From: DATHZQ01 sp963823505
GTDB taxonomy: Bacteria > Actinomycetota > Acidimicrobiia > Spongiisociales > UBA5794
Assembly (NCBI GenBank): GCA_963823505.1
Contig: CAWGLY010000005.1
Span: 930,001-994,000 of the forward strand
Reading direction: 5' to 3'
Length of the DNA: 64,000 bases
Shown here: positions 52,127-60,665 of the stretch, one piece after another
How the letters are laid out: the number at the start of each line of letters is the position of its first letter
How positions within the stretch are numbered: the stretch's first letter is position 1
Translations under genes and position numbers: made by a program
The notes under the pieces: generated by a model
Seen by the model: the letters and a program-made list of their open reading frames with translations, nothing else
The model's database searches: none
Told to the model about the DNA's origin: nothing

Positions 52127-53287
52127 ATGGCGGTCTATCCGTGGCATGCGGTGGGCGCTGATGTCCTCACCGCCGAGCACAACCTGATCCGCCGCACGAC
52201 CCGCGAGTTTGCGGACGCTGAGATCGTGCCATTCGTCGACGGCTGGGAAGAGGCAGGGAGCTTCCCCCGCGACCTGTACCGGCGCGCCGCTGCGGTGGGC
52301 ATCCTCGGCATCGGATATCCCGAAGCGCTGGGTGGCGTGCCGGGCGATCTGTGGGCACAGCTCATCGTGTGGGAGGAGCTGGTGCGCCCCGGATCGGGAG
52401 GCGTGAGCGCCGGCCTCGGCTCCCATCACATCGCGCTGCCCCCCATCCTCGCCCACGGCACGCCCGAACAGCGGCAGCGGTTTGTGCCCCCGGTCCTTGC
52501 AGGCGAGCACATTGCTGCGTTGGCGATCACCGAACCTTCCGGCGGGTCGGATGTCGCTGCGCTGCGAACCACGGCGCGGCGCGACGGCGACGTGTACGTC
52601 GTCAACGGTGCCAAGACCTTCATCACCTCGGGAGTGCGGGCCGACCTCATCACGACAGCGGTGCGCACCGGCGGGGACGGCGCCCCCGGCATCTCGCTGC
52701 TCGTCGTCGACGGCGATGCACCCGGTCTCACCAAGTCGCCGCCGCTCGAGAAGATGGGCTGGTGGGCGTCGGACACGGCGGAGCTCTTCTTCGACGATGT
52801 GCGGGTGCCGGTCGAGAACAGGATCGGCGACGAGAACCGCGGTTTCTCCGCCGTCATGGCGAACTTCCAGCGGGAAAGGCTCCAGCTCGCCGTCGCGGCA
52901 ACGATGACGGCCGAACTCGCCACCGAGGCCTGCCTGGAGTACGTCGAGCAGCGCCAAGCGTTCGGCACCTCACTCTCCGGGCACCAAGTGATCCGGCACA
53001 CGCTGGTCGACATGGCGACACAGCTCACCGCGGCGAAACATCTCGTGTATCAGGTGGCGGCTCGGATGAGTCACGGGGACGACCAGGTGACCGAGGTCTC
53101 GATGGCCAAGCTCTTCGCAACGGGCGTGGCGTCGTTCGTCACCGACAGGGCCGTCCAGATCTTCGGTGGCTACGGCTACATGCGTGAGTACCTGGTCGAG
53201 CGGCTCTACCGGGACAACCGCATCCTGGGAATCGGAGGCGGCACGGACGAGATCATGAAGGAGATCATCGCCAAACGCCTGATGTGA
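52127..53287 (+). CDS. acyl-CoA dehydrogenase
   Basis: 386 residues, FAD-dependent oxidation of acyl-CoA to enoyl-CoA. ALAITEPSGGSDVAAL is the FAD-binding signature and VNGAKTFITSG the following block. The usual catalytic Glu in YEGTxEI is absent (ILGIGGGTDEIMKEI), but NFQRERLQLA supplies a Glu at the position used by isovaleryl-CoA dehydrogenase, so a branched-chain-type enzyme is likely. The ATG directly follows the stop of the ThDP gene (TGAATG). The 3' end is followed by the heptamer repeat. Confidence 0.92.
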   Translation: MAVYPWHAVGADVLTAEHNLIRRTTREFADAEIVPFVDGWEEAGSFPRDLYRRAAAVGILGIGYPEALGGVPGDLWAQLIVWEELVRPGSGGVSAGLGSHHIALPPILAHGTPEQRQRFVPPVLAGEHIAALAITEPSGGSDVAALRTTARRDGDVYVVNGAKTFITSGVRADLITTAVRTGGDGAPGISLLVVDGDAPGLTKSPPLEKMGWWASDTAELFFDDVRVPVENRIGDENRGFSAVMANFQRERLQLAVAATMTAELATEACLEYVEQRQAFGTSLSGHQVIRHTLVDMATQLTAAKHLVYQVAARMSHGDDQVTEVSMAKLFATGVASFVTDRAVQIFGGYGYMREYLVERLYRDNRILGIGGGTDEIMKEIIAKRLM

Positions 53288-53296
53288 TCGTTCGGG

Positions 53297-53357
<61 letters not shown>

Positions 53358-53409
53358 CGACGTGACAACCTCAGGCCGGCTCCTTTGCTGCCGTCGTAAC
53401 ATCACGGCC

Positions 53410-54444
53410 ATGATCGATCTTCGCTCCGACACCATCACCCAGCCGACAGCCGACATGCGGCGAGTGATCGCCGCTGCAGAGGTCGGCGACGACGTCTACC
53501 ACGACGACCCCAGCGTTCTCGAGCTCGAGGCGCATGTCGCCAACCTGCTCGGCAAGGACGATGCGATGTACGTGCCGACGGGCACCATGTCGAACCAGGT
53601 GGCGCTGCGCGTCCACACCGAACCGGGTGATGTCGTACTCGCCGCCAAGGACGCCCACATCCACGTTCACGAGCTGGGCGCCCCGTACGCACTGTCTGGG
53701 GTGACGATGCAGTTCTTGCCTGGTGAGCGTGGAGTCTTTGCCCCCCAGGCGGTGCGTGATGCGCTCCCGGCGATCCCGAAGTCGATGCCGGCGTCCTTGT
53801 TCCAGCCCGTGACCCTGATGTGCACCGAGAACACCCACAACGCCGCAGGCGGAACCATCTGGAGCGTCGCCGAGCTCGATGACGTCGCGGCGGCGGCCCA
53901 CGAGCACGGACTCGCCACCCACATGGATGGGGCTCGAATCTGGAATGCTGCCGTTGCAGAGGGCGAACCGCTCGCCGACATTGCCGCCGGGTACGACACG
54001 ATCAGTGTCTGCTTCTCGAAGGGGCTGGGGGCTCCGATGGGCTCTGCGCTGGTCGGACGCACCGACCTGATCACCAGGGCCCGCCGGTTCAAGCAGATGT
54101 TTGGTGGCGGCTTCCGGCAGGCGGGGATGATGGCGGCAGGGGCGCTCTACGCCGTGACGCACAACATGGAGCGGCTCGCCGACGATCATGTGAACGCTGC
54201 CCGCCTTGCTGCCGGACTCGCCGAGATGCCGGGCGTGGAGGTCGACATGGAGCTGGTCGACACCAACATGGTCTACTTTGCAGCGCTCTCGATGGATGCA
54301 GCCGAGCTGGCCGAACGGTGCGCCATCGAAGGGCTCTTCATGCTCCCCGGCGGAGGGAGCATCAGGGCGGTCACCAACCTGCACGTGTCGGCGAGCGACA
54401 TCGACAGGGCCCTGGCGATCATCGGACACGCCCTGCAGCAATGA
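53410..54444 (+). CDS. low-specificity L-threonine aldolase
   Basis: 344-residue fold-type I PLP enzyme cleaving L-threonine or allo-threonine to glycine and acetaldehyde. Start MIDLRSDTITQPTADMRR is the family signature; GDDVYHDDPSVLELE, HMDGARIWNAAV with the cofactor Asp, and Lys204 in CFSKGLGAPMGS follow. The length is normal. In-frame codons run back through the heptamer repeat to 53284, but ATG 53410 matches the family start. ATGA overlap with the phosphatase gene. Confidence 0.94.
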   Translation: MIDLRSDTITQPTADMRRVIAAAEVGDDVYHDDPSVLELEAHVANLLGKDDAMYVPTGTMSNQVALRVHTEPGDVVLAAKDAHIHVHELGAPYALSGVTMQFLPGERGVFAPQAVRDALPAIPKSMPASLFQPVTLMCTENTHNAAGGTIWSVAELDDVAAAAHEHGLATHMDGARIWNAAVAEGEPLADIAAGYDTISVCFSKGLGAPMGSALVGRTDLITRARRFKQMFGGGFRQAGMMAAGALYAVTHNMERLADDHVNAARLAAGLAEMPGVEVDMELVDTNMVYFAALSMDAAELAERCAIEGLFMLPGGGSIRAVTNLHVSASDIDRALAIIGHALQQ

Positions 54445-54923
54445 AGCTGTACCCGGTGCCCGCTGCGGCCGCAGGGAGGATCAGTCTCTGCACGAGGCCC
54501 GATCCCGACGACCTGGAGGGCGAGGCTCGCACGCTCGCTGACCACGGGGTGACGCGGGTCGTCAGCTTGCTGCCCGTCGAGGAGGAGCGTTCATCGCACC
54601 TCGAAGGTGAAGCCGCTGCTCTGCAGCTGCATGGCATCACCTTCGAGCGCATGCCGGCTCCCGACTTCGGCGTCCCCGACGGTCGCCAGGACGTTGCTGC
54701 CCGACTGCGGGCTCTCGCTGGGACCGTGTCGGAGCCATCGACCCACATCGTCGTGCACTGTGCGGCAGGCCTCGGCCGCTCCCCCACCGTTGCCGCAGCA
54801 TTGCTGGTCCTGCTGGGTGAGGCGCCCGATGAGGCGTGGGACGTCGTGACCGCCGCCAGGGGCGCCACGGTGCCGGAAACGGACGAGCAACGTCGGTGGC
54901 CCAGGCGATTCACCGCCGGCTGA
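54441..54923 (+). CDS. dual-specificity protein phosphatase-like
   Basis: 160 residues. The P-loop VVHCAAGLGRSPTVAA gives nucleophile Cys107 and Arg113 (CX5R), and Asp75 in MPAPDFGVPD is the likely general acid. It is of the compact DSP/cyclin-dependent kinase inhibitor-3-like type. The substrate may be a phosphoprotein or a phosphorylated small molecule. Coupled to threonine aldolase by ATGA. Confidence 0.87.
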   Translation: MKLYPVPAAAAGRISLCTRPDPDDLEGEARTLADHGVTRVVSLLPVEEERSSHLEGEAAALQLHGITFERMPAPDFGVPDGRQDVAARLRALAGTVSEPSTHIVVHCAAGLGRSPTVAAALLVLLGEAPDEAWDVVTAARGATVPETDEQRRWPRRFTAG

Positions 54924-54925
54924 CG

Positions 54926-55882
54926 TCAGGCGTTGTCGCCGTACTTCTCGGCGTGAAGCGCAGCCGCCGACATCATCCAATCGTCGCGGGTGATCCGATC
55001 CGGGAACGACTCGAGAGCCGCCGCCACGTACGCAATGTCATCCGGCTCGAAGTTGGCGATCTGCGCATAACTCGTGATGTCCATGGCCTTGAGCAAGGCG
55101 TCGATCTTGGGCCCGATGCCGTGGATCCGCTCGAGGTCGTCTTCGACCCGCGCCGATCGACCCCGGGTGCGGGCCGCAATCTCCGCCACCTTGCGAGTCG
55201 CCGTCTCTTTGTCAGGAACACCCGGCTCCTCATGAGGAAGGACCGTCTCCTCGTCGGGAGGCGCCGTATCCAGGCCTGCCGCAGCAGCCATCGATCCGGT
55301 CGCGGCATGAGCCACCGCCTCTTCCAGCTCGGCGATACGAACGTCCCGGGCCACAACGACCGCCGCACATCCTCGGTGCTCTTCCCCGAGGGCGGCGAGC
55401 GCCGCCTCGGCCTCCACCAAGCGCTCGGCTTCCGTCGCTGTTGCAGCAAGCTGCTGCTCCATTTGCGCAATCCGCTCTTCTCGCTCTGCGAGGGCAGCTT
55501 CGAGTTCGACCACCTTGCCCGACTCCGCACCGACCCGTTCCGTCTCAGCGGCCTTCTCCAGCTGCAGGTCGGCCAACGTCGATTCGAGCTCGTCGGTGCG
55601 GCCCTCCGCCGTAGCCAGGCTGGCCCCCACCCTGATCACATCCGCCCGCGCCGTGTCGAGCGCCGTCTTGGATGTCGCCAGATCCTCTTGCACCGTGGCG
55701 AGCCGATCCTCGGCCGAATTCGCCCGGCCTCGCTCTGTGGAGAGTTTGGCCTCGTACTCCTCCCGCAGCCGGTCACGAATCAGCCACGGCCGCAGGATCC
55801 AACCGAGGACGAAGCCGACCGCAAGGATGGCAACTGCCCATGCGACCAGCGTTGTTACCGTGAACTCTGCTGCGACAACCAT
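54926..55882 (-). CDS. membrane-anchored coiled-coil protein with a C-terminal HhH domain
   Basis: 318 residues from ATG 55882, preceded by GGGAGGG. One N-terminal membrane helix (FTVTTLVAWAVAILAVGFVLGWILRPWLI), then about 150 residues of heptad-like coiled coil (YEAKLSTERGRANSAEDRLA...VVELEAALAEREERIAQME), an acidic linker, and a C-terminal helix-hairpin-helix: DDLERIHGIGPKIDALLKAM with YAQIANFEPDDIAYV. The same C-terminal domain occurs in many membrane and ribosome-associated proteins of unknown role, and could bind nucleic acid. Convergent with the phosphatase gene, 2 bases apart. Confidence 0.82.
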   Translation of the reverse strand: MVVAAEFTVTTLVAWAVAILAVGFVLGWILRPWLIRDRLREEYEAKLSTERGRANSAEDRLATVQEDLATSKTALDTARADVIRVGASLATAEGRTDELESTLADLQLEKAAETERVGAESGKVVELEAALAEREERIAQMEQQLAATATEAERLVEAEAALAALGEEHRGCAAVVVARDVRIAELEEAVAHAATGSMAAAAGLDTAPPDEETVLPHEEPGVPDKETATRKVAEIAARTRGRSARVEDDLERIHGIGPKIDALLKAMDITSYAQIANFEPDDIAYVAAALESFPDRITRDDWMMSAAALHAEKYGDNA

Positions 55883-55955
55883 CGACCCTCCCGAAAGCGT
55901 CTTTTCGGGCGATCTTACGAGACCGCAGCCCATGCCGGGCGCACTCGGCGCCGGC

Positions 55956-56822
55956 TCAACCCGTGAGTTGCTCGACGAACCACTGCGCCGTGCCGTTGAC
56001 CAGCGTGTCGGTGCGCTCCTGCCCATCCTCGGCTTCGGTCGGATCGCCTGCGAGCCACCACGCTTCCTGTGCGGAACCGAGGTGGGGAGTCACCTGAGCG
56101 CCCGCAGCCGTCCACACATCCGTGAGCGCATCGAAATTCTCCGGACCGAACGGCACGAGCATCACCGGGCAGCCGTTGGGTGAGTAGTCGGCGAGGCGCC
56201 GTCCCTGGAGGCTGTTGTAGAACGTATCGGTGAACCGGTAGCCCATGAGCTCGATCTCGCCTTCAGTCTGCACCCGCTCGATCATCTTGTCGGTCGGCTC
56301 GGGCTTCTCCTCGCCCTTCAATGCGGCGATGTAGTGACTCCGGAAGACCTCCCGCATGAATGCGTCGGAATCCTGGATCGGGCTCCACAACACGAGCGGT
56401 GAGCCGGGGGATGCACACGCTGCGGCGGTCGCAGGGAACGCCCCCATCCTCGTCCCCATGAAGCCGACACGTTCGACGTCGGCGTGTCGCGCCAGCTCGC
56501 GGCGGGCCTCATCCACGGTTTCGATCATGGCATCGAGATTCAGCTCGTCGCCGCTGCCCTCACTGTTGCCCGCACCTCGGTAGTGGAACCGCTGCACCGC
56601 AATCCCGGCAGCCGCAAGCGCCCTTCCCACGAGCACTTCTTTGCGATACGCCTTGATCAGCTCGGCATGCACAGATCCGCAGATGATGACCCCGGCCTTC
56701 GCCGTCCCTGCGGGGAGGTGGGAGGTCCCGAAGAGGAACGGCGAATGATCCCCAAAGAACGAAACCTGCTCCCTGATACCTGTGGATGCGTCGACCCTCA
56801 CGGCAGTCTCGGCGATGGTCAT
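55956..56822 (-). CDS. alpha/beta-hydrolase-fold protein, exosortase-associated hydrolase 2 type
   Basis: 288 residues. The fold is clear (GVIICGSVHAELIKAYRKEVLVGRALAAAGIAVQRFHYRGAGNSEG), but the nucleophile elbow reads GTRMGA: Arg125 stands where Ser is expected, so classic hydrolase activity is doubtful. An Arg in this position, and a tandem partner with Cys, is as I recall the pattern of exosortase-A-associated hydrolases 2 and 1, found in exopolysaccharide clusters. ATGA overlap with the upstream paralogue. No exosortase gene is seen in the window. Confidence 0.75.
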   Translation of the reverse strand: MTIAETAVRVDASTGIREQVSFFGDHSPFLFGTSHLPAGTAKAGVIICGSVHAELIKAYRKEVLVGRALAAAGIAVQRFHYRGAGNSEGSGDELNLDAMIETVDEARRELARHADVERVGFMGTRMGAFPATAAACASPGSPLVLWSPIQDSDAFMREVFRSHYIAALKGEEKPEPTDKMIERVQTEGEIELMGYRFTDTFYNSLQGRRLADYSPNGCPVMLVPFGPENFDALTDVWTAAGAQVTPHLGSAQEAWWLAGDPTEAEDGQERTDTLVNGTAQWFVEQLTG

Positions 56823-57742
56823 GAGCACTCCTTGGCCCACGCGATGATGTTGTCCTGCGACGCCTCCTGGATACGGATCGAGGTGAAGCCGCGAACGACC
56901 CCAGGCACGGTGTCCACCTGAATGGTGTCACCCGCCTTGTCGATCACCTGTCCCAGCCGGCCCTGAAGGGCATGCTCGTACTCGGTCCAGAAGATGTCGT
57001 TGGTTCCGAACACCATCCGCACCGGGACCCCGTGCTGCGCAAGCGTGCGAAGGGGCCGAAGGAAACCGTCTGCCGCCTCCGTCGCCGCTCTCCGCTCCCC
57101 TGTGTCGTCGGTCTCGCCCCGGCTGACCGAGTGTTTCACCTTGCCCGTCAGCACCCGGCGTGCGACGCTGCGCGCCTTCTTCGTAGCCACCAGCTTGCGG
57201 ATCGTTCGCAGCGAGAGCGCCCGTTTTGCGAGGTCGCCTGTGCTGGCATACATCGCAAGGTGAGCTGTGCCGCCCTCGCCCTTCTTGGGGTTCCGTACAG
57301 GAGGCGCCAGCAGCAGTACGCCTGCGATGTCCTCCGCTTCAGCGGCGCCGGCCAAAGCGGTGCGAGAGCCAAAGCAGGTGCCGACCACGACGAACTTCTG
57401 CATACCGAGGCTCGCAAGGTGTGCCTTGGCTGCGTGGAATGCGTCAACGGCGGGCAGCTCGAGGTCGTAGATCGGTCCGCCGGTGAGACTCTCTCCAAGG
57501 CCTGCGTAGTCGAGGCGCACCGCGGTGAAGCCCTCTGCGGCAAGACTTCTGGCGATCCCAACCCACAAACGGTTGCGACCCATGGTCGTCGACCCCGAAT
57601 GGGTTCCCGACAGCAGGATGACCCCGGTGGTCCCCCGGTTCTCAGGTGCCGGCGTGCTCACGATGCCGAAATACCGCTGATCCTCGGGAGGGAAGAACAC
57701 CGGCTGGTCAACGACGCGCGGCTCAACAGCCTTCGTGGTCAT
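56819..57742 (-). CDS. alpha/beta-hydrolase-fold protein, exosortase-associated hydrolase 1 type
   Basis: 307 residues. SGTHSGSTTMGRNRLWVGIARSLAAEGFTAVRLDYAGLGES is the N-terminal half of the fold. The elbow reads VVVGTCFGSRTALA, with Cys123 at the nucleophile position. Asp in MVFGTNDIFW is kept, while the usual late His is replaced (GVVRGFTS). A basic insertion (LVATKKARSVARRVLTGKVK) covers about residues 185-205. It is the first gene of a coupled pair, divergent from the ABC exporter gene. Confidence 0.75.
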   Translation of the reverse strand: MTTKAVEPRVVDQPVFFPPEDQRYFGIVSTPAPENRGTTGVILLSGTHSGSTTMGRNRLWVGIARSLAAEGFTAVRLDYAGLGESLTGGPIYDLELPAVDAFHAAKAHLASLGMQKFVVVGTCFGSRTALAGAAEAEDIAGVLLLAPPVRNPKKGEGGTAHLAMYASTGDLAKRALSLRTIRKLVATKKARSVARRVLTGKVKHSVSRGETDDTGERRAATEAADGFLRPLRTLAQHGVPVRMVFGTNDIFWTEYEHALQGRLGQVIDKAGDTIQVDTVPGVVRGFTSIRIQEASQDNIIAWAKECS

Positions 57743-58035
57743 TGGTGGCAACCCCCTCATGTGCGGTCCCTGGTACCGCGCTTGCTTCTCGGACGGGATT
57801 GTATCGCAGGTGCGCTCGGTGATGAACCCCCAGCGGCCAATTCAGGGCGCTGGACCTAGACCGGGGCAGCTGAGGCCGAATCCGGCATGACATGTACTCT
57901 TGTATGGCGTTGCATACCCTCCACCATCGCACTGCTGAGGTGTGATGGCCGATCCTGCTGCGCCGGTGACGGCACGGATACAGAAAGCGGCGGGTCTATC
58001 CTCCGTGGGAGACGCCGGGGCAACGAGGGCCGCAC
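57743..58035. other. divergent intergenic region between the hydrolase pair and the ABC exporter
   Basis: 293 bases with no supported gene. It should contain both divergent promoters. A small dyad GTATG (57902-57906) / CATAC (57913-57917) is the only symmetry noticed and may be chance. Confidence 0.4.
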
Positions 58036-59790
58036 ATGATCGAGACGCTTCGGGTCACTTTCCGGATATTCATCCCGAAGGGCCAGCGAGCAAAATGGGT
58101 TGCGCTGTTTGGCCTGTCGCTGCTCGTCGCCGCCGCCGAGACACTCACTGCGTTCCTGATATTCCGCGTACTCTCGTTCGCCACTGATCCAGCCCAGACC
58201 TCGAAGTCGATCGAGCTCGCTCTCGGTAGAGAAGTCACGATCGGTCCGCTGATCTTCATCGCCGCAACCGCTTTTGTTCTCCGCGGCCTGCTGTCCCTGT
58301 TCGGTGTGTACGCCCAGAACCGTGTCGTCCAGAATGCGGGCGCTGCGGTATCGGCCCGGGTCCACCGCCAATACCTGCAGGCTCCCTACCGGTTTCACCT
58401 GATGAGGAGCTCCAGCGAGTCGGTGCGTACCGTCCTGTGGAGCGTCGACGCGGCAACGCTCAACGCACTCAACCCCATTGTCAACACGGTCACCCAGACC
58501 CTGATCTCCGTCATGCTGTTCGCCCTGCTGGTCGGCATCGCCCCGCTGCTGTCGATCGCCGCCGTCGTCGTGCTTGGCGCCGGGCTCGGCTTGGTCATGG
58601 CGATCGTCCAACCAAGGCTCGGCCGGCTGGGCAAGCTCAGCGAGGACACCGTGCAGGCTCTCCTCGGCAGCGTGCGGGACTCGTTCGACAGTGTGCGGGA
58701 CATCAAGGCCTACCGCGCAGAGAACTACTTCGATCTGCGGTTCAAGCGCCACCGCCGCATCCTCGCCAACCTTCGCACCAGCAAGAACCTGCTCGATCAG
58801 GTCCCCGGAGTGACCCTCGAGTTCATCGTGGTGCTCGGGCTCCTGGCGCTGATCGGCCTGGCACAGAGCGAAGATTCGTTTGCGGAATTCATCCCGGTCC
58901 TGGGTGCGTTCGGTTACGCCACCCTCCGGATCGTCCCATCGCTCAACAAGATCGTCTCCGCGGCGAACCGGTTGAAGTTTGGCCACCAGGCCGTGATCAA
59001 CGTCCAGAACGACCTCAACACGGCGATACCTGAACCGGCCCCGCCCACCACCGTGCAGTCCAGCGGGCCGCTCTTCACCGACTCGATCAAGCTGTGCCAG
59101 ATCTCGTTCACGTACCCCGATGCCGACAGGAAAGCCCTCGACACCGTCGATTTGGAGATTCGGCGCGGCGAGATGCTGGCCATCGCAGGGGGCTCCGGCT
59201 CCGGTAAAAGCACCCTCGCCGACGTCATTCTGGGTCTGCTCGATCCCGACTCGGGTTCGATCGTCATCGACGGCTCAGAAGACCTCCCGCCCGACTGGCA
59301 CCGCAACGTTGGGATCGTGTCACAGTCCGTCGTCCTGCTCGATGCTTCCGTCAGAGAGAACGTGGCGTTCGGTGCGGGTGACGCCGCCGACAACGCCAGG
59401 GTCCTCAGGGCTCTGGAGCGCGCTCGTCTCAGCGACTGGTTGGCGAAGCTCCCCGACGGGCTCGACACCATGGTCGGCGAATCCGGCAAGCTCGTTTCGG
59501 GAGGCGAGCGGCAGCGGATCGCCATCGCCAGGAGCCTCTACCGCCATCCCGATCTCCTGATCCTCGACGAAGCCACGTCGGCGCTCGACGGCGCCACCGA
59601 AGCCGAGCTCATCGAGACGCTGATCGAGCTGTCCCCGGAGCTCACCACGATCATCGTGTCCCACCGCATCGCGCCGATCCAGGCGGCCGATCGAGTCGCC
59701 ATGATGGACGAGGGTCGGATCACGGCCGTGGGGTCATTTGCGACGCTCGTGTCCGATACCGAAGCGTTCCAGGACTTGGTGGGTTTGTGA
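58036..59790 (+). CDS. ABC exporter, fused membrane and ATPase domains (MsbA/PglK-like)
   Basis: 584 residues. Six membrane helices in residues 1-330, with the charged intracellular segment SVRDIKAYRAENYFDLRFKRHRRIL, then an ATPase domain: Walker A GGSGSGKST near 385, signature LVSGGERQRIAIARSL near 485, Walker B LLILDEATSALD, switch His in IVSHR. A half-transporter that dimerises to flip lipids, lipid-linked sugars or peptides. Neighbouring glycosyl- and sulfotransferases suggest a lipid-linked glycan. The stop overlaps the sulfotransferase start as GTGA. Confidence 0.92.
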   Translation: MIETLRVTFRIFIPKGQRAKWVALFGLSLLVAAAETLTAFLIFRVLSFATDPAQTSKSIELALGREVTIGPLIFIAATAFVLRGLLSLFGVYAQNRVVQNAGAAVSARVHRQYLQAPYRFHLMRSSSESVRTVLWSVDAATLNALNPIVNTVTQTLISVMLFALLVGIAPLLSIAAVVVLGAGLGLVMAIVQPRLGRLGKLSEDTVQALLGSVRDSFDSVRDIKAYRAENYFDLRFKRHRRILANLRTSKNLLDQVPGVTLEFIVVLGLLALIGLAQSEDSFAEFIPVLGAFGYATLRIVPSLNKIVSAANRLKFGHQAVINVQNDLNTAIPEPAPPTTVQSSGPLFTDSIKLCQISFTYPDADRKALDTVDLEIRRGEMLAIAGGSGSGKSTLADVILGLLDPDSGSIVIDGSEDLPPDWHRNVGIVSQSVVLLDASVRENVAFGAGDAADNARVLRALERARLSDWLAKLPDGLDTMVGESGKLVSGGERQRIAIARSLYRHPDLLILDEATSALDGATEAELIETLIELSPELTTIIVSHRIAPIQAADRVAMMDEGRITAVGSFATLVSDTEAFQDLVGL

Positions 59791-60665
59791 CGGCTCCGCC
59801 GGCAACGGAGGGGCGCCTTCCGGACTTCCTCATCGTCGGCGCGATGCGTTCGGGTACGACGTCGCTGTACCGCTATCTCGGGGCGCACCCGGAGATCTTC
59901 ATGACGCCCAAGGAGCTCCAATTCTTCACAGTGCACTACGACAAGGGCTTCGATTGGTACCGAAGCCAGTTCTCGGCAACCGGAAGGGCCAGGGTGCTCG
60001 GCGAGCCGACTGCGGACTACCTCGCCCGTGAGTCGGCCATGAATCGCATCGTCGAGGCACTCCCTCAGGCTCGGCTCGTGGCCTCCCTACGCAATCCGGT
60101 GGATCGCGCCTGGTCGCACTACGGCCTGTTCCGTTCCCGGGGGCGCGAGCCGCGTCCGTTCGGTCGCGCACTGGACGAAGAGCTGGCTGCGGTAGCCCGA
60201 AGCGGTCCGGATGCCGACGGGGTGGTGTACCTCGCCCACGGTCTCTACGACCATCATCTGGAGCGGGCGTACCGGCTCTTTCCTCGGGAGCAGATCCACG
60301 TGGCGATCTTCGAGCGCATGGCCGCCGACCCCCACGCCACATACGCAGCGGTCTGCGATTTCCTCGGCGTCGATCCGACGTTCGTGCCGTCCAACCTCGG
60401 CACGCCGGTCAACGCCTTCGTCACCTTCCGCTCGCTGAACCTGCGCCGCCTCTCGCAGCGGGTGCCCGGAATCGGCGGAAGGGTCATCGGACGGCTCAAC
60501 ACCAAACGCGACGTTGCGCCGCCGCCACTCGATCCCGATCAGCGGCGCCTGCTCGAAGAGTTCTACGCACCGCACATCGAACGAACGGAACGCTGCTCGG
60601 GTTCACCATCCCCGAATGGGCCACGACTGCAACGCCGTCAGCGCGCTGACGCCACACGTCGGTAG
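59787..60665 (+). CDS. sulfotransferase with a C-terminal frameshift
   Basis: 292 residues as read. PAPS-binding motifs: FLIVGAMRSGTTSLYRYLGAHP (residues about 14-35, 5'-phosphosulfate loop) and LRNPVDRAWSHYGLFRSRG (3'-phosphate). It would transfer sulfate to a sugar or lipid acceptor. The last 20 residues (SGSPSPNGPRLQRRQRADATRR) are out of character. One base after 60591, the other frame continues the family-like tail ERLLGFTIPEWATTATPSAR and stops at 60649. A one-base deletion near 60592 is therefore likely; the core is intact. Confidence 0.88.
   Translation: MTAPPATEGRLPDFLIVGAMRSGTTSLYRYLGAHPEIFMTPKELQFFTVHYDKGFDWYRSQFSATGRARVLGEPTADYLARESAMNRIVEALPQARLVASLRNPVDRAWSHYGLFRSRGREPRPFGRALDEELAAVARSGPDADGVVYLAHGLYDHHLERAYRLFPREQIHVAIFERMAADPHATYAAVCDFLGVDPTFVPSNLGTPVNAFVTFRSLNLRRLSQRVPGIGGRVIGRLNTKRDVAPPPLDPDQRRLLEEFYAPHIERTERCSGSPSPNGPRLQRRQRADATRR

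Noticed and set aside
57902..57917. GTATG/CATAC dyad before the ABC exporter
   Set aside because: Arms of only 5 bp and no matching second site; could easily be chance.
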